Shown here: positions 6,529-14,457 of the stretch, piece after piece
Layout: each line of letters starts with the position of its first letter
Position numbering within the stretch: the first letter of the stretch is position 1
Assembly: GCA_964645155.1 (NCBI GenBank)
Contig: CAZYBG010000078.1
Coordinates: forward strand, 1 to 15,012
Length of the DNA: 15,012 bases
Direction: 5' to 3'
Source: CAZYBG01 sp964645155
Lineage (GTDB): Bacteria > Pseudomonadota > Alphaproteobacteria > Rhodobacterales > Rhodobacteraceae
The notes under the pieces: generated by a model
Seen by the model: the letters and a program-made list of their open reading frames with translations, nothing else
Told to the model about the DNA's origin: nothing
Databases searched by the model: none
Made by a program: the position numbers and the translations under genes

Positions 6529-6611
6529 GCTGCCCGCGCGGCGCCCGCGGCCCTTTGCGCATGGGCGCGCCGCCTTGCTACCAACCCCCCCGCCAGAGGG
6601 CAAGCACGCGG

Positions 6612-7277
6612 TCAGGGCGCGACATCCGGCGCGTCGGGCGCGGAACCCGGCGCAGGGTCAGGCGCAGGGTCAGGCGCAGGGTCCGGAGGCGGCTCCGGCG
6701 GGCTCGCGTCCCCCGTGCCGAGGGTCGCGTCGATCCGCCGGATCGCCTCGTCGGTGATGTCGATCAGGTCGGCCGACAGGATCACCGCGCGGGTGTCGAG
6801 GATGGCCACCGCGCCGCGGTCGCGCACGATCTCGGCAAGGACCGGGACGGCCGCCCGCAGGAACTCCTGCCGCGCCTCGTCGGGCCGGCGGGCGAGGTCG
6901 CGGCCGCGCTGGTCCTGGGTGCGGCGCACCTCGACGACGCGGGCGTCGAACGCCGCCGCCATCTCGGCGAAATCGGCCGGATCGGTGCTGGCGCGCAGGT
7001 CGGTCAGGCGGCGCTCCTCCTCGGCCAGCTCGGCCTCGAGGGCACGGTTGTCGGCGGCAAGTGCCTGCGACGCGGCCTCGATCTCGGCCAGCGCGCGGCG
7101 CCCGAAGGCCGACCGCTCGAACAGCGCCTCCTGGTCGACCGTCAGCACCGGGCTCGGCACCACGGCGGGCTCCTGCTGCTGCGCCGCTGCCGGCCCCGCC
7201 GCGGCGAGCGCGGCACAGAGCCATGGCGCGAGGCACGCGAAAGCCAGTCGGCCGGCCCGTCGCCGCGCCGCGCCCAT
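6612..7277 (-). CDS. skp: OmpH/Skp-family periplasmic chaperone with Pro/Asp-rich C-terminal tail
   Basis: Skp/OmpH proteins are trimeric periplasmic chaperones that hold unfolded outer-membrane proteins on their way to the Bam complex. This 221-residue protein has a Sec signal peptide: an Arg-rich start (5-10), a hydrophobic core (about 11-30) and a likely cleavage near PAAA-QQQ (30-33). Next comes VLTVDQEALFERSAFGRRAL (44-63), typical of the OmpH N-terminus. A charged Ala/Glu/Arg coiled-coil region covers about 62-150 (the tentacles), and then VRDRGAVAILDTRAVILSAD (151-170), the returning beta-strand motif. After about residue 190 there is an extra tail of Pro, Asp and Ala with PDPA repeats, not part of the core fold. 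The ATG at 7277 lies 4 nt after the bamA TAG, so coupling is likely. The skp symbol rests on family and position; sequence conservation in this family is low. Confidence 0.9.
   Translation of the reverse strand: MGAARRRAGRLAFACLAPWLCAALAAAGPAAAQQQEPAVVPSPVLTVDQEALFERSAFGRRALAEIEAASQALAADNRALEAELAEEERRLTDLRASTDPADFAEMAAAFDARVVEVRRTQDQRGRDLARRPDEARQEFLRAAVPVLAEIVRDRGAVAILDTRAVILSADLIDITDEAIRRIDATLGTGDASPPEPPPDPAPDPAPDPAPGSAPDAPDVAP
6649..6684 (-). repeat. Three tandem 12-bp repeats encoding the PDPA tail of the Skp-like protein
   Basis: The plus strand has GGCGCAGGGTCA at 6649-6660 and 6661-6672, and GGCGCAGGGTCC at 6673-6684, so the third copy differs only in its last base. In the skp frame each unit encodes a Pro-Asp-Pro-Ala period. 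Tandem units of this kind can gain or lose copies by slippage without breaking the frame. Confidence 0.85.
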
Positions 7278-7281
7278 CGTG

Positions 7282-9618
7282 CTAGAACCGCGTCGAGATC
7301 GTGAGATCGAAGTTCTGTTCCCTGTCGTAGTCGAGCTTCTCGATCGGGGTGGAGAAGTTGAACCGCAACGGGCCGAGCGGCGTCGTCCAGAAGACCGAGA
7401 AACCGGCCGCCGCGCGCCAGTGCAGGCTGTCATCGACCGAGCCCGGGCCACCCGCGCCATCGGTGTTCTCCAGACCCCAGACCGACCCCACGTCGAGGAA
7501 CACGCCGCCGGTGATCCCGTATTCCTCGGGCAGACCCAGCGGGAATTCTGACTCAAAGCTGATCACGGTGAAGAAATCGCCCCCCAGCGGGTCCTGGTCG
7601 GCCGCGTCGAGGTCGCGCGGGCCGATGCCGCGCGGCTCGAAGCCACGCATCTGGCCGCCGAAGAAACGGTCGGTCACCCGGCTGTCGCCGTCGATCATGC
7701 TGATCGCGCCGCCCTCCACCTTGGCGCGCAGCGTCACCTCCTCGTTCAGGATCTGCCGCTCGGCGACGGCGAGCGCGGTCGTCCTCACGTAGCTCGCATC
7801 GCCGCCGTAGAACTCCTGCCCGAAGCGCAGCAGGATGCCTGCCGTGGGATCGAGGCCGCCGGTGCGGGTGTCGTAGCTGTAGCTGTAGCCGACAAAGCCG
7901 AGATCGCGGTCGCCGATCTCCTCCTCGGCCAGCAGGATCGGCGAGGCATCCGGCTCGACGCTGAAGATCGAATCGAACCGGTAGCCAGCGTTGAGCCCCA
8001 GCCGGGAGTTCTGGCCGACGGGAAAGTCGAAGCCGATATTGGCACCGGCGACGCGGGTCGAGTAGTCGGAGAAGTCGTTGTCGGTCTCGCGGTAGAAGAT
8101 CTCGGTCGAGAAGCTCAGGTCGCGGCCGAGGAAGTTCGGCTCGACGAAGCGGATGCGCGAGTTCGAGTTGCTGGTGCCGGTATCGAAGGCGAAGGCCAGC
8201 GTCTGGCCGCGACCGAGGAAGTTGGTCTCGGTGAAGCTGACCGCGAAGGATACGCCCGACGACACCGAGTAGCTGGCCCCGAAGGACAGCGATCCGGTCG
8301 GCTGTTCCTCGACGTCGACATCGACGATCACCTGCTCGGGCGAGGAGCCCTCGCGCGCCTCGACCTCGGCGGCCGAGAAGAAGCCGAGCGCGCGGATGCG
8401 CTCGGCGCTCTCGCGGATCTCGCGGGGGTTGAACGGGTCGCCCTCGACGGTGCGGAACTGGTTCCGGACCACCCGGTCGAGCGTCGTCACGTTGCCCTCG
8501 ACGTCGATGCGCTCGACGAAGATCCGCGGGCCGCGGACGACCGCGAACTCGATGTCGAGCGTCAGGTCGCGGTCGTTGCGCGTCACGCGCGGCTCGACGC
8601 GCACGAAATCGAGCCCCTGGCGCAGCGCGAGCGTCTCGAGCCGCGCGATGTTGCGCTCGACGATCGAGGGCGAGTAGACGCCGTTCGCCGGGACGCGCAG
8701 CGCCGCCTGGTAGTCGGCCGGATCGGCCTCGGAGATCTCGCTCGTCACGCCGATATTGCCGAAACGGAACTGCTGCCCCTCGCGGACGTTGAAGGTGATG
8801 AAGAAGGCATCGCGGCGGCGGGTCACCTCCGAGGTGACCGACAGCACCTCGAAATCGACGTAGCCGCGCGAGAGGTAGAAGTCGCGCAGGAGTTGCTTGT
8901 CGAACTCGATCCGGTCGGCGACGAAGGTGTCGCGCTGGATCAGCTGCCGCAGGAAGCCCGCCTGCTTGGTCTCGAGCACGTTCCTCAGCCGGCGGTCGGA
9001 ATAGGCGCGGTTGCCGACGAAGGACAGCCGCTCGATCTCGACCACCCGGCCCTCGACGATCTCGAACACCAGGTCGACGCGGTTGTCGGACCGGCGGATC
9101 AGCCTCGGCGTCACCGTGGCGGCAAAGCGGCCGGCCTGGGAATAGGCCTCGGTGATCGCGGCGGCGTCCTGCTCGGCCAGCGTCGGGCTGTAGACGCGGC
9201 GGCTCTGCGACTGCACGACGGTGCCGAGCACCTCGTCGTTGACGCGGCGGTTGCCCTCGAAGCTCACGACGTTGATCGTCGGGAACTCGACGACGCGGAT
9301 CCTGAGCGTGCCGCCTTGCGGAATGAACTCGACCGTCTCGAAGAGACCCGAGCCCAGGACCCGCTGGTAGGCGGCGTTCAGCTCGCCCGCCGTGATCGCC
9401 TGGCCGCGCGGGATCTCGGCGTAGGACAGCACGGTGCCCGGCTCGATCCGCTGGGTGCCCTCGACGGCGACCGAATCGAAGCGGTAGCTCTGCGCGTCGG
9501 CCGCCGCGGGAACGAGGAGCGCGATGACGGCGGCGAGAAGCGGGACGGCGATCAGCCCGAGGAGCTTGCGCCCCAGCCCGCGCGCGGCGCGCGCGCCCGC
9601 GAAATCCGCCACTCCCAT
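7282..9618 (-). CDS. bamA: Outer membrane protein assembly factor BamA
   Basis: BamA is the central Omp85 subunit of the Bam complex and inserts beta-barrel proteins into the outer membrane. The 778-residue protein has a signal peptide (hydrophobic core about 19-40, cleavage near DAQ at 41-43) with a rather long polar N-region. Five POTRA domains follow, roughly 45-114, 115-192, 193-282, 283-364 and 365-438; POTRA elements such as VEGTQRI, FEGNRRV, FVGNRAY and VEGNVTTLDRVVR are visible. The 16-stranded barrel covers about 440-778 and contains MRGF (657-660), the loop-6 (V/I)RGF motif that seals the barrel. The protein ends ...LTISTRF with the C-terminal Phe expected of the last strand. The ATG at 9618 is preferred over the in-frame TTG at 9687, because the TTG would add 23 non-signal residues and is part of a promoter-like TTGACA. 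It begins 100 nt after rseP. Confidence 0.97.
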   Translation of the reverse strand: MGVADFAGARAARGLGRKLLGLIAVPLLAAVIALLVPAAADAQSYRFDSVAVEGTQRIEPGTVLSYAEIPRGQAITAGELNAAYQRVLGSGLFETVEFIPQGGTLRIRVVEFPTINVVSFEGNRRVNDEVLGTVVQSQSRRVYSPTLAEQDAAAITEAYSQAGRFAATVTPRLIRRSDNRVDLVFEIVEGRVVEIERLSFVGNRAYSDRRLRNVLETKQAGFLRQLIQRDTFVADRIEFDKQLLRDFYLSRGYVDFEVLSVTSEVTRRRDAFFITFNVREGQQFRFGNIGVTSEISEADPADYQAALRVPANGVYSPSIVERNIARLETLALRQGLDFVRVEPRVTRNDRDLTLDIEFAVVRGPRIFVERIDVEGNVTTLDRVVRNQFRTVEGDPFNPREIRESAERIRALGFFSAAEVEAREGSSPEQVIVDVDVEEQPTGSLSFGASYSVSSGVSFAVSFTETNFLGRGQTLAFAFDTGTSNSNSRIRFVEPNFLGRDLSFSTEIFYRETDNDFSDYSTRVAGANIGFDFPVGQNSRLGLNAGYRFDSIFSVEPDASPILLAEEEIGDRDLGFVGYSYSYDTRTGGLDPTAGILLRFGQEFYGGDASYVRTTALAVAERQILNEEVTLRAKVEGGAISMIDGDSRVTDRFFGGQMRGFEPRGIGPRDLDAADQDPLGGDFFTVISFESEFPLGLPEEYGITGGVFLDVGSVWGLENTDGAGGPGSVDDSLHWRAAAGFSVFWTTPLGPLRFNFSTPIEKLDYDREQNFDLTISTRF

Positions 9619-9649
9619 GCGTGCCCCCGTCCCTCGAACTTGCTCTAGC

Positions 9650-9657
9650 AACCGGTT
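9650..9657. other. 8-bp palindrome AACCGGTT in the bamA leader
   Basis: AACCGGTT is a perfect 8-bp palindrome, flanked on each side by a CTAG tetranucleotide (9645-9648 and 9662-9665). It lies between the candidate promoter and the bamA start. It could be a binding site for a dimeric regulator, but an 8-bp palindrome can easily arise by chance in a 100-nt gap. Confidence 0.25.
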
Positions 9658-9658
9658 C

Positions 9659-9687
9659 TGACTAGCCGCATCGGCGGTGCTTGTCAA
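9659..9687 (-). promoter_or_regulatory. Candidate sigma-70 promoter for bamA (consensus -35, poor -10)
   Basis: The minus strand has an exact TTGACA at 9687-9682 in the 100-nt gap between rseP and bamA. A 17-nt spacer leads to TAGTCA (9664-9659), which matches only the first two bases of TATAAT. Predicted transcription would start about 30-35 nt before the bamA ATG. Alphaproteobacterial promoters often have a good TTGAC and a weak -10, so an internal promoter for bamA-skp is plausible. In E. coli, bamA also has its own promoter inside the operon. I saw no RpoE-like element here. Confidence 0.35.
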
Positions 9688-9718
9688 AACGTTGGGCGGG
9701 GTCCGGCGGGCCCTGCCG

Positions 9719-11068
9719 TCAGTGGCAGCGGATGTCGTTGAAGAGCGCGAAGAGCATCACCGTGAGGATCAGCGTCAGCCCGGTTCCCATCATCAGGCGA
9801 AGCGCCTTTTCGGGCGGGGGACGGCGGGCGACCGCCTCCCAGGCGTGGAACACCAGATGGCCGCCGTCCAGCACCGGGATCGGGAACAGGTTCATCAGCC
9901 CGACGGCGGTGGACAGCACCGCGATGAACCAGATGAAGCTCTGCGCGCCCTGGCTTGCCATGTCGCCCGAGGTCTCGGCGATGCCGATGGGCCCGCGCAG
10001 GTTGCAGCTCGAGATCGCGCCGGTGATCATGTGCCAGAGGCCCGACAGGCTGCCCGAGATCAGCAGGCCCACCTGGCGCACGCCGTCCCAGATCGCGCCG
10101 AAGGGCCCCTGCGCCTCGGTCGCCGGCTCGAACGCGGGCGCGCCGGAAAGCCCGATCAGCCAGCGCGTCTCGAAGCCGCCCTCGGGCAGCGGCAGGTCGG
10201 ACCGGCGCGGCGCGAGGCGCACCTCGCGCGTCGCGCCGTCGCGCCAGACGGTCAGCGCAAGTTCCGCGCCGTCGGAGGCGACGACTGCGTCCTGCACCTG
10301 CCGGAACGACCAGATCGGCGCGCCGTCGATCTGGGTGATGACATCGCCCACTCGCATGCCCGCGTCGATCGCGGCCGAGCCCGGCTGGATCGCGTAGGCC
10401 AGGGCGGGCATCGGCCAAGCCCCCTCGATCTCGGCCGGGGCGCCGTCGCGGCGGACGGTATAGGTCACCGCCGGCGCCGGCTCGAGCGCGTCGATCACGT
10501 CGTAGAGCGCCTGGTAGTCCGGGGTCCCGACACCCTCGATGGCGACGATGACATCGCCCGCGCGAAGCCCGGGATCGGCCGGCAGCGGCACCGTCCGGCC
10601 GACCGTCGGCGGCTCGACCGCGGTTCCCTGGATCATGAAGATGGTCGCGAAGACGAGGATCGACAGCACGAAGTTGAAGATCGGCCCGGCCGCCACCGTC
10701 GCCGCCCGCGCCCAGAGCGGCGCGCCATGCATCGAGCGGCGGATCTCCTTCTCGCGCTCGGTCGCGGCGACATGTTCGAGGAAGCCCTGGTCGCGGCCCG
10801 CGCTCGCCGCGTCGGCGTCGCCGAGGAACTTGACGTAGCCGCCGAACGGCAGCGCCGCGACCTGCCACTTCGTGCCGCGGCGGTCGGTGCGGCTCCACAG
10901 GATCGGGCCGAAGCCCAGCGAGAAGACCTCGGCATGGATACCGGACCAGCGGCCGACGATGTAGTGGCCGTATTCGTGCACCGCGATGATGACCGACAGC
11001 GCGATCACGAAGGCGATCAGCGTGAAGGCGAGGTTGCCGAAGCTCGGCAGCAGTCCGATCAGATCCAA
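9719..11068 (-). CDS. rseP: Site-2 zinc metalloprotease RseP (M50 family), TTG start
   Basis: RseP cleaves trans-membrane segments of regulators such as anti-sigma factors, and signal peptide remnants, within the inner membrane. The 449-residue protein has HEYGH (31-35), the HExxH zinc site, in the first membrane segment, and NLFPIPVLDGGH (393-404) with Asp401 as third ligand in a late one. Two PDZ-like regions are visible in between (about 165-205 around LRAGDVIVAIEG, and 235-280 around MRVGDVITQIDG). The start is TTG at 11068-11066, giving (M)DLIGLLPSFGN. No ATG lies between it and the zinc motif, and all upstream in-frame sequence is antiphase dxr. GAGGA (11082-11078) precedes it by 9 nt. 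It starts 4 nt after the dxr stop. Whether it acts on an RseA-like anti-sigma factor in this organism cannot be told. Confidence 0.96.
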   Translation of the reverse strand: MDLIGLLPSFGNLAFTLIAFVIALSVIIAVHEYGHYIVGRWSGIHAEVFSLGFGPILWSRTDRRGTKWQVAALPFGGYVKFLGDADAASAGRDQGFLEHVAATEREKEIRRSMHGAPLWARAATVAAGPIFNFVLSILVFATIFMIQGTAVEPPTVGRTVPLPADPGLRAGDVIVAIEGVGTPDYQALYDVIDALEPAPAVTYTVRRDGAPAEIEGAWPMPALAYAIQPGSAAIDAGMRVGDVITQIDGAPIWSFRQVQDAVVASDGAELALTVWRDGATREVRLAPRRSDLPLPEGGFETRWLIGLSGAPAFEPATEAQGPFGAIWDGVRQVGLLISGSLSGLWHMITGAISSCNLRGPIGIAETSGDMASQGAQSFIWFIAVLSTAVGLMNLFPIPVLDGGHLVFHAWEAVARRPPPEKALRLMMGTGLTLILTVMLFALFNDIRCH

Positions 11069-11072
11069 GGGG

Positions 11073-12251
11073 TCAGGTCCTCGCCTGCAGGTGGGCGATG
11101 GATTCGGCCGCCCTCTGCCGGGCGAGATGGTCCATCGCAAGGACGGTATCAAGGCTGCTCGGGGCTTTTCCGAGGCCGCCATCGGCCGAAATCCGGGCCA
11201 GCGTGTCCTCGACCACCGGCGCCATGGCGGTGAAGGGCAGCGCGCCGGCGATGAAGGCGTCGAGCGCGCGTTCCTTGGCGCCGTTGAAGGCGGCGCCGGC
11301 GAGGCCGCCGGCATGCATCACCGCGCGCGCCAGCCCCAGCGCCGGGTAGCGCCGCGGGTCGGGGGCGTGGAAGTTGAGCTGCCCGATCGCCGCGAGGTCG
11401 AGCCGCGCGACCGGCAGTGCGGCACGCTCCGGCCAGTTGAGCGCATAGCCGATCGCGTGGCGCATGTCGGGCGGCCCGAGATGCGCCATCAGCGCACCGT
11501 CGCGGAAGCCGACAAGGGCATGCACCAGGCTCTCGGGGTGGACGACGACCTCGATCCGGTCAGGCGAGACACCGAAATATTCCTTTGCCTCAATCAGTTC
11601 CAGCGATTTGTTGAACATCGAGGCGCTGTCGATCGTGATCCGCTGGCCCATCGCCCAGTTCGGATGGGTCGATGCCTCGGCCAGCGTCGCGGCGGCGAGC
11701 CGGTCGAGCGGCCAGTCGCGGAACGCGCCGCCCGAGGCGGTGATGACGATGCGCTCGACGGCGGCGATGTCCTCGCCCGCGAGGCCCTGGAAGATCGCCG
11801 AATGCTCGCTGTCGACCGGCAGGATGGTGGCGCCGTGGGCGCGCGCCTCGGCCATCAGGAGCGGCCCGGCGGCGACCAGGCTTTCCTTGTTGGCAAGCGC
11901 CAGCGTGGTGCCGTGGCGCAGCGCCCGGAACCCGGGCGCGAGGCCGGCGGCGCCGACGATGGCGCTCATGAACCAGTCGGCCGGGCGGTCCGCCGCCTCG
12001 AGCAGCGCCGCCGGCCCGGCCGCCGTCTCGATCCCGGTGCCGGCCAGCGCCGCGCGCAGGTCGGCGTGGCACTCCGGATGGCAGGTGACCGCCAGCTCGG
12101 CGCCGAGCGTCCGCGCCATCTCGGCCAGCCGGCCGACATTGCGCCCGCCGGTCAGCGCGACCACGCGGTAGCGCCCCGGCTGGCGCCGGATCAGGTCGGC
12201 CGTGTTCTCGCCGATCGATCCGGTCGCGCCGAAGATCGTGACGCGCCGCAT
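11073..12251 (-). CDS. dxr: 1-deoxy-D-xylulose 5-phosphate reductoisomerase
   Basis: Dxr converts DXP to 2-C-methyl-D-erythritol 4-phosphate with NADPH and a divalent metal, the committed step of the MEP isoprenoid pathway; it is the fosmidomycin target. The protein has 392 residues, the usual length. Motifs are TIFGATGSIG (5-14) for NADPH, ALANKES (118-124), LPVDSEHSAIFQ (144-155) with metal ligands Asp147 and Glu149, TASGGAFR (171-178), STHPNW (194-199) with His196, SASMFNKSLELIEA (209-222) with Glu218, and the active-site flap HPESLVHA (238-245). These match E. coli Asp150, Glu152, His209 and Glu231. The ATG at 12251 shares its A with the cdsA stop (TGATG), so translation is coupled. It supplies precursors to uppS two genes upstream. 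In E. coli dxr precedes uppS; here it follows cdsA. Confidence 0.97.
   Translation of the reverse strand: MRRVTIFGATGSIGENTADLIRRQPGRYRVVALTGGRNVGRLAEMARTLGAELAVTCHPECHADLRAALAGTGIETAAGPAALLEAADRPADWFMSAIVGAAGLAPGFRALRHGTTLALANKESLVAAGPLLMAEARAHGATILPVDSEHSAIFQGLAGEDIAAVERIVITASGGAFRDWPLDRLAAATLAEASTHPNWAMGQRITIDSASMFNKSLELIEAKEYFGVSPDRIEVVVHPESLVHALVGFRDGALMAHLGPPDMRHAIGYALNWPERAALPVARLDLAAIGQLNFHAPDPRRYPALGLARAVMHAGGLAGAAFNGAKERALDAFIAGALPFTAMAPVVEDTLARISADGGLGKAPSSLDTVLAMDHLARQRAAESIAHLQART
11078..11082 (-). promoter_or_regulatory. Shine-Dalgarno GAGGA supporting the TTG start of rseP
   Basis: GAGGA on the minus strand lies inside the last codons of dxr, 9 nt before the TTG at 11068. Together with the canonical protein start that follows, it decides for this unusual start codon. 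Confidence 0.6.
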
Positions 12252-13051
12252 CAGACCGGCACCCCGGGCGGGAAATCGACGATCTGCTCGACGACAAGCA
12301 GGAAGACCGAGGCGCCGAGGACGCCGTCGAACCGGTCGAGAAGGCCGCCATGCCCGGGCAGGATCTGCGAGGCGTCCTTGACGCCCATCCGCCGCTTGAC
12401 CGCGCTTTCGGCGATGTCGCCGATCTGGCTGGCCATCGAGACGGCGACCGACACGCCGATCAGCTCGGCCCCCGCACCGGTCGCGCCGAGGAAGAGGAGC
12501 CCGACCACCGCCGCGCCAACCCAGCCCGCCGCGGTTCCCGCCCAGGTCTTCTTCGGGCTGACCTTCGGCCAGAACTTCGGGCCGCCGATCAGCCGGCCGG
12601 CGAAGTAGCCGCCGACATCGGTGACGATGACCACCGCGATCAGCCAGGCGATCCAGACGAAGCCGAAGTCCTCGCGCTGGATGTGCAGCCCGAAGGCCGC
12701 GACCATGATGCAGGCGGTGAAGACGATGAAGAGCGTGCGGTTGCGGTCGAGCACGCTGAGCGCGGCCAGCGCCGGCAGCAGCAGGAGCGGCAGCGCGAAG
12801 CCCTCCGGGATCATCCGCCCGACGATCACCGCCCCGCCCGCGGCTGCGGCGAGGCCGAGCGCGCGCGCCGGCGGCGTGGCGGGGCTGACCATCCGCGCCA
12901 GTTCCCAGACCATCACCGCGACGACGATGCCGATCAGCCCGAGGAACCACGGGCCGCCGGCCCAGATTGCGGCAATGCCGATCATGGCGAGGACCGCGCC
13001 CGAGGCCATCCGCGCCGCAAGGTCGGGAAACTTCCCCTCGCCGGTGCTCAT
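12251..13051 (-). CDS. cdsA: Phosphatidate cytidylyltransferase (CDP-diacylglycerol synthase)
   Basis: CdsA makes CDP-diacylglycerol from phosphatidate and CTP in the inner membrane, the branch point for bacterial phospholipids. The 266-residue protein is strongly hydrophobic, with about seven or eight likely membrane segments (for example 16-30, 34-52, 66-76, 86-97, 107-119, 131-143, 170-185 and 245-258). Near the C-terminus the family signature is intact in order: S-x-V-K-R, four residues, K-D-x-S, then LPGHGGLLDRFDG. This carries the His-Gly-Gly and Asp-Arg-x-Asp metal and nucleotide-binding residues. The ATG at 13051 overlaps the uppS stop (ATGA) and lacks its own Shine-Dalgarno. The product's TGA overlaps the dxr ATG. 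Confidence 0.96.
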   Translation of the reverse strand: MSTGEGKFPDLAARMASGAVLAMIGIAAIWAGGPWFLGLIGIVVAVMVWELARMVSPATPPARALGLAAAAGGAVIVGRMIPEGFALPLLLLPALAALSVLDRNRTLFIVFTACIMVAAFGLHIQREDFGFVWIAWLIAVVIVTDVGGYFAGRLIGGPKFWPKVSPKKTWAGTAAGWVGAAVVGLLFLGATGAGAELIGVSVAVSMASQIGDIAESAVKRRMGVKDASQILPGHGGLLDRFDGVLGASVFLLVVEQIVDFPPGVPV

Positions 13052-13779
13052 GCCGGGACGGCTGCGCCGAACCGCCGCTCGCGGCCGGCGAAGCGCAGGA
13101 CGATCCGGCCGAGCTCGTCGGGCGTGAAGTCGGGCCAGAGCGTGGGGGTGAACTCGTATTCGGCATAGGCCGACTGGAAGAGCAGGTAGTTCGAGATCCG
13201 CGTCTCGCCCGAGGTGCGGATCACCAGATCGGGGTCGGGCAGGTCGTGGGTATCGAGCGCGCCCGACAGCGCCGCCTCGTCGATCCGCGCCGGGTCGATC
13301 TCGCCCCTCAGGGCACGCTCGGCCAGCGCGCGCGCGGCGCGCGCCAGCTCGTTCCGGCCGCCGTAGTTGATCGCGACCGTCAGGTGCAGGCGGTCGTTCA
13401 TCGCCGTCCGCGCCTCGATCCAGGCCATCAGCCGCTGCAGCTTGCGGTCCAGCCGCGAGCGGTCGCCGATGAAGCGCAGCCGCACGCCCTCCGACGAAAG
13501 CCGCTTGGCCTCGCTGCGGATATAGGCCGAGAAGATCGTCATCAGCCCGATCACCTCCTCGGTCGAACGCTTCCAGTTCTCGGTCGAGAAGGCATAGAGG
13601 GTGAGGTGCGTGATGCCGAGCGCCGGGCACGCCTCGACGATGGTCCTGACCCGCTCGGCGCCGCGGCGGTGGCCGACAAGCCGCGGCCAGCCCTGGTTCG
13701 TCGCCCAGCGGCCGTTGCCGTCCATGATGATGGCGACATGCAGCGGCGGGGGCAGCGGAGCGATGTCTTCGGCGGCCAT
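13048..13779 (-). CDS. uppS: Isoprenyl transferase / undecaprenyl diphosphate synthase
   Basis: UppS is a cis-prenyltransferase that adds isopentenyl diphosphate units to farnesyl diphosphate, giving the C55 carrier for peptidoglycan and O-antigen. The protein has 243 residues. It contains HVAIIMDGNGRWA (14-26), with Asp20 equivalent to the Mg-binding Asp26 of E. coli, then GHRRGAE (36-42), LYAFSTENWKR (61-71), INYGGRNE (137-144) and PDLVIRTSGETRISN (183-197) followed by the LLFQSAYAE element. All five conserved regions of the family are intact. The ATG at 13779 has GAGGG about 4-8 nt upstream and follows frr by 44 nt. It ends in a 4-nt overlap with cdsA. Confidence 0.97.
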   Translation of the reverse strand: MAAEDIAPLPPPLHVAIIMDGNGRWATNQGWPRLVGHRRGAERVRTIVEACPALGITHLTLYAFSTENWKRSTEEVIGLMTIFSAYIRSEAKRLSSEGVRLRFIGDRSRLDRKLQRLMAWIEARTAMNDRLHLTVAINYGGRNELARAARALAERALRGEIDPARIDEAALSGALDTHDLPDPDLVIRTSGETRISNYLLFQSAYAEYEFTPTLWPDFTPDELGRIVLRFAGRERRFGAAVPA

Positions 13780-13823
13780 TCGGCCCTCGCGGCTGGTGCG
13801 GTTCGGGAGCGGTGCGGGGGGCG

Positions 13824-14390
13824 TCAGACCTGCATGATCTCGGCCTGCTTTGCCTCGAGCGCCTTGTCGACCTGGGCGATATGCCTGTCGGTCAGCTCCT
13901 GGATCGCGTCGGTCCAGAACTTCTGGTCGTCCTCGCTCATCCCGTCGGCCTTGGCCTTCTTGATCCGGTCCATCCCGTCGCGGCGGACGTTGCGGACCGC
14001 GACGCGGGCGCTTTCGGCGTATTGCGCGGCAACCTTGGTCAGCTCGCGCCGCCGCTCCTCGTTCAGCTCGGGGATCGGCAGCATGATGATCGGGCCGTTG
14101 GTCTGCGGGTTGATCCCGAGCCCGCTTTCGCGGATCGCCTTCTCGACCTTGCCGACAAGGCCCTTGTCCCAGACGTTGATCGTGACCATCCGCGGTTCGG
14201 GGACGTTGACGGTGCCGAGCTGGTTGATCGGCGTCATCTGGCCGTAGGCGTCGACCTGCACCGGCTCGACCAGCGAGGCCGAGGCGCGCCCGGTCCTGAG
14301 CGAGCCGAACTCGTGGCGCAGCGCCGCCAGGGCGCCGTCCATCCGGCGTTCAAGGTCGTCGAGGTCGAAGTCGATGTCTTCGTGGGCCAT
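13824..14390 (-). CDS. frr: Ribosome recycling factor
   Basis: RRF works with EF-G to split the post-termination ribosome in the cytoplasm. The 188-residue length fits the family (185 in E. coli). The sequence has GSLRTGRASASLVEPVQVDAYG (29-50), GTVNVPEPRMVTINVWDK (59-76) in the small domain II, GLGINPQTNGPIIMLPIPELNEERRREL (90-117) at the hinge, and a long helical C-terminus with VAVRNVRRDGMDRIKKAKADG, which together mark domain I and the conserved Arg/Lys helix. The ATG at 14390 has GGGAG about 8 nt upstream. It follows pyrH by 67 nt, the usual pyrH-frr pairing of bacteria. The gap shows no clear terminator. Confidence 0.98.
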   Translation of the reverse strand: MAHEDIDFDLDDLERRMDGALAALRHEFGSLRTGRASASLVEPVQVDAYGQMTPINQLGTVNVPEPRMVTINVWDKGLVGKVEKAIRESGLGINPQTNGPIIMLPIPELNEERRRELTKVAAQYAESARVAVRNVRRDGMDRIKKAKADGMSEDDQKFWTDAIQELTDRHIAQVDKALEAKQAEIMQV

Positions 14391-14457
14391 GCCTGCTCTC
14401 CCGACGTTACGGGCGTTTGGCCGTCTATACCGCGCGTTCCGGCGGAATCCTAGCGGC

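Noticed and set aside
9677..12608. Two further long plus-strand frames (9677-11233 and 10986-12608)
   Set aside because: Both are antisense to rseP, dxr and cdsA, whose catalytic motifs are intact, and both show the same low-complexity Arg/Gly/Ala composition typical of GC-rich shadow frames.
14391..14457. TATAGA in the pyrH-frr gap as a -10 box
   Set aside because: No acceptable -35 lies 16-18 nt upstream, and pyrH-frr are commonly co-transcribed.
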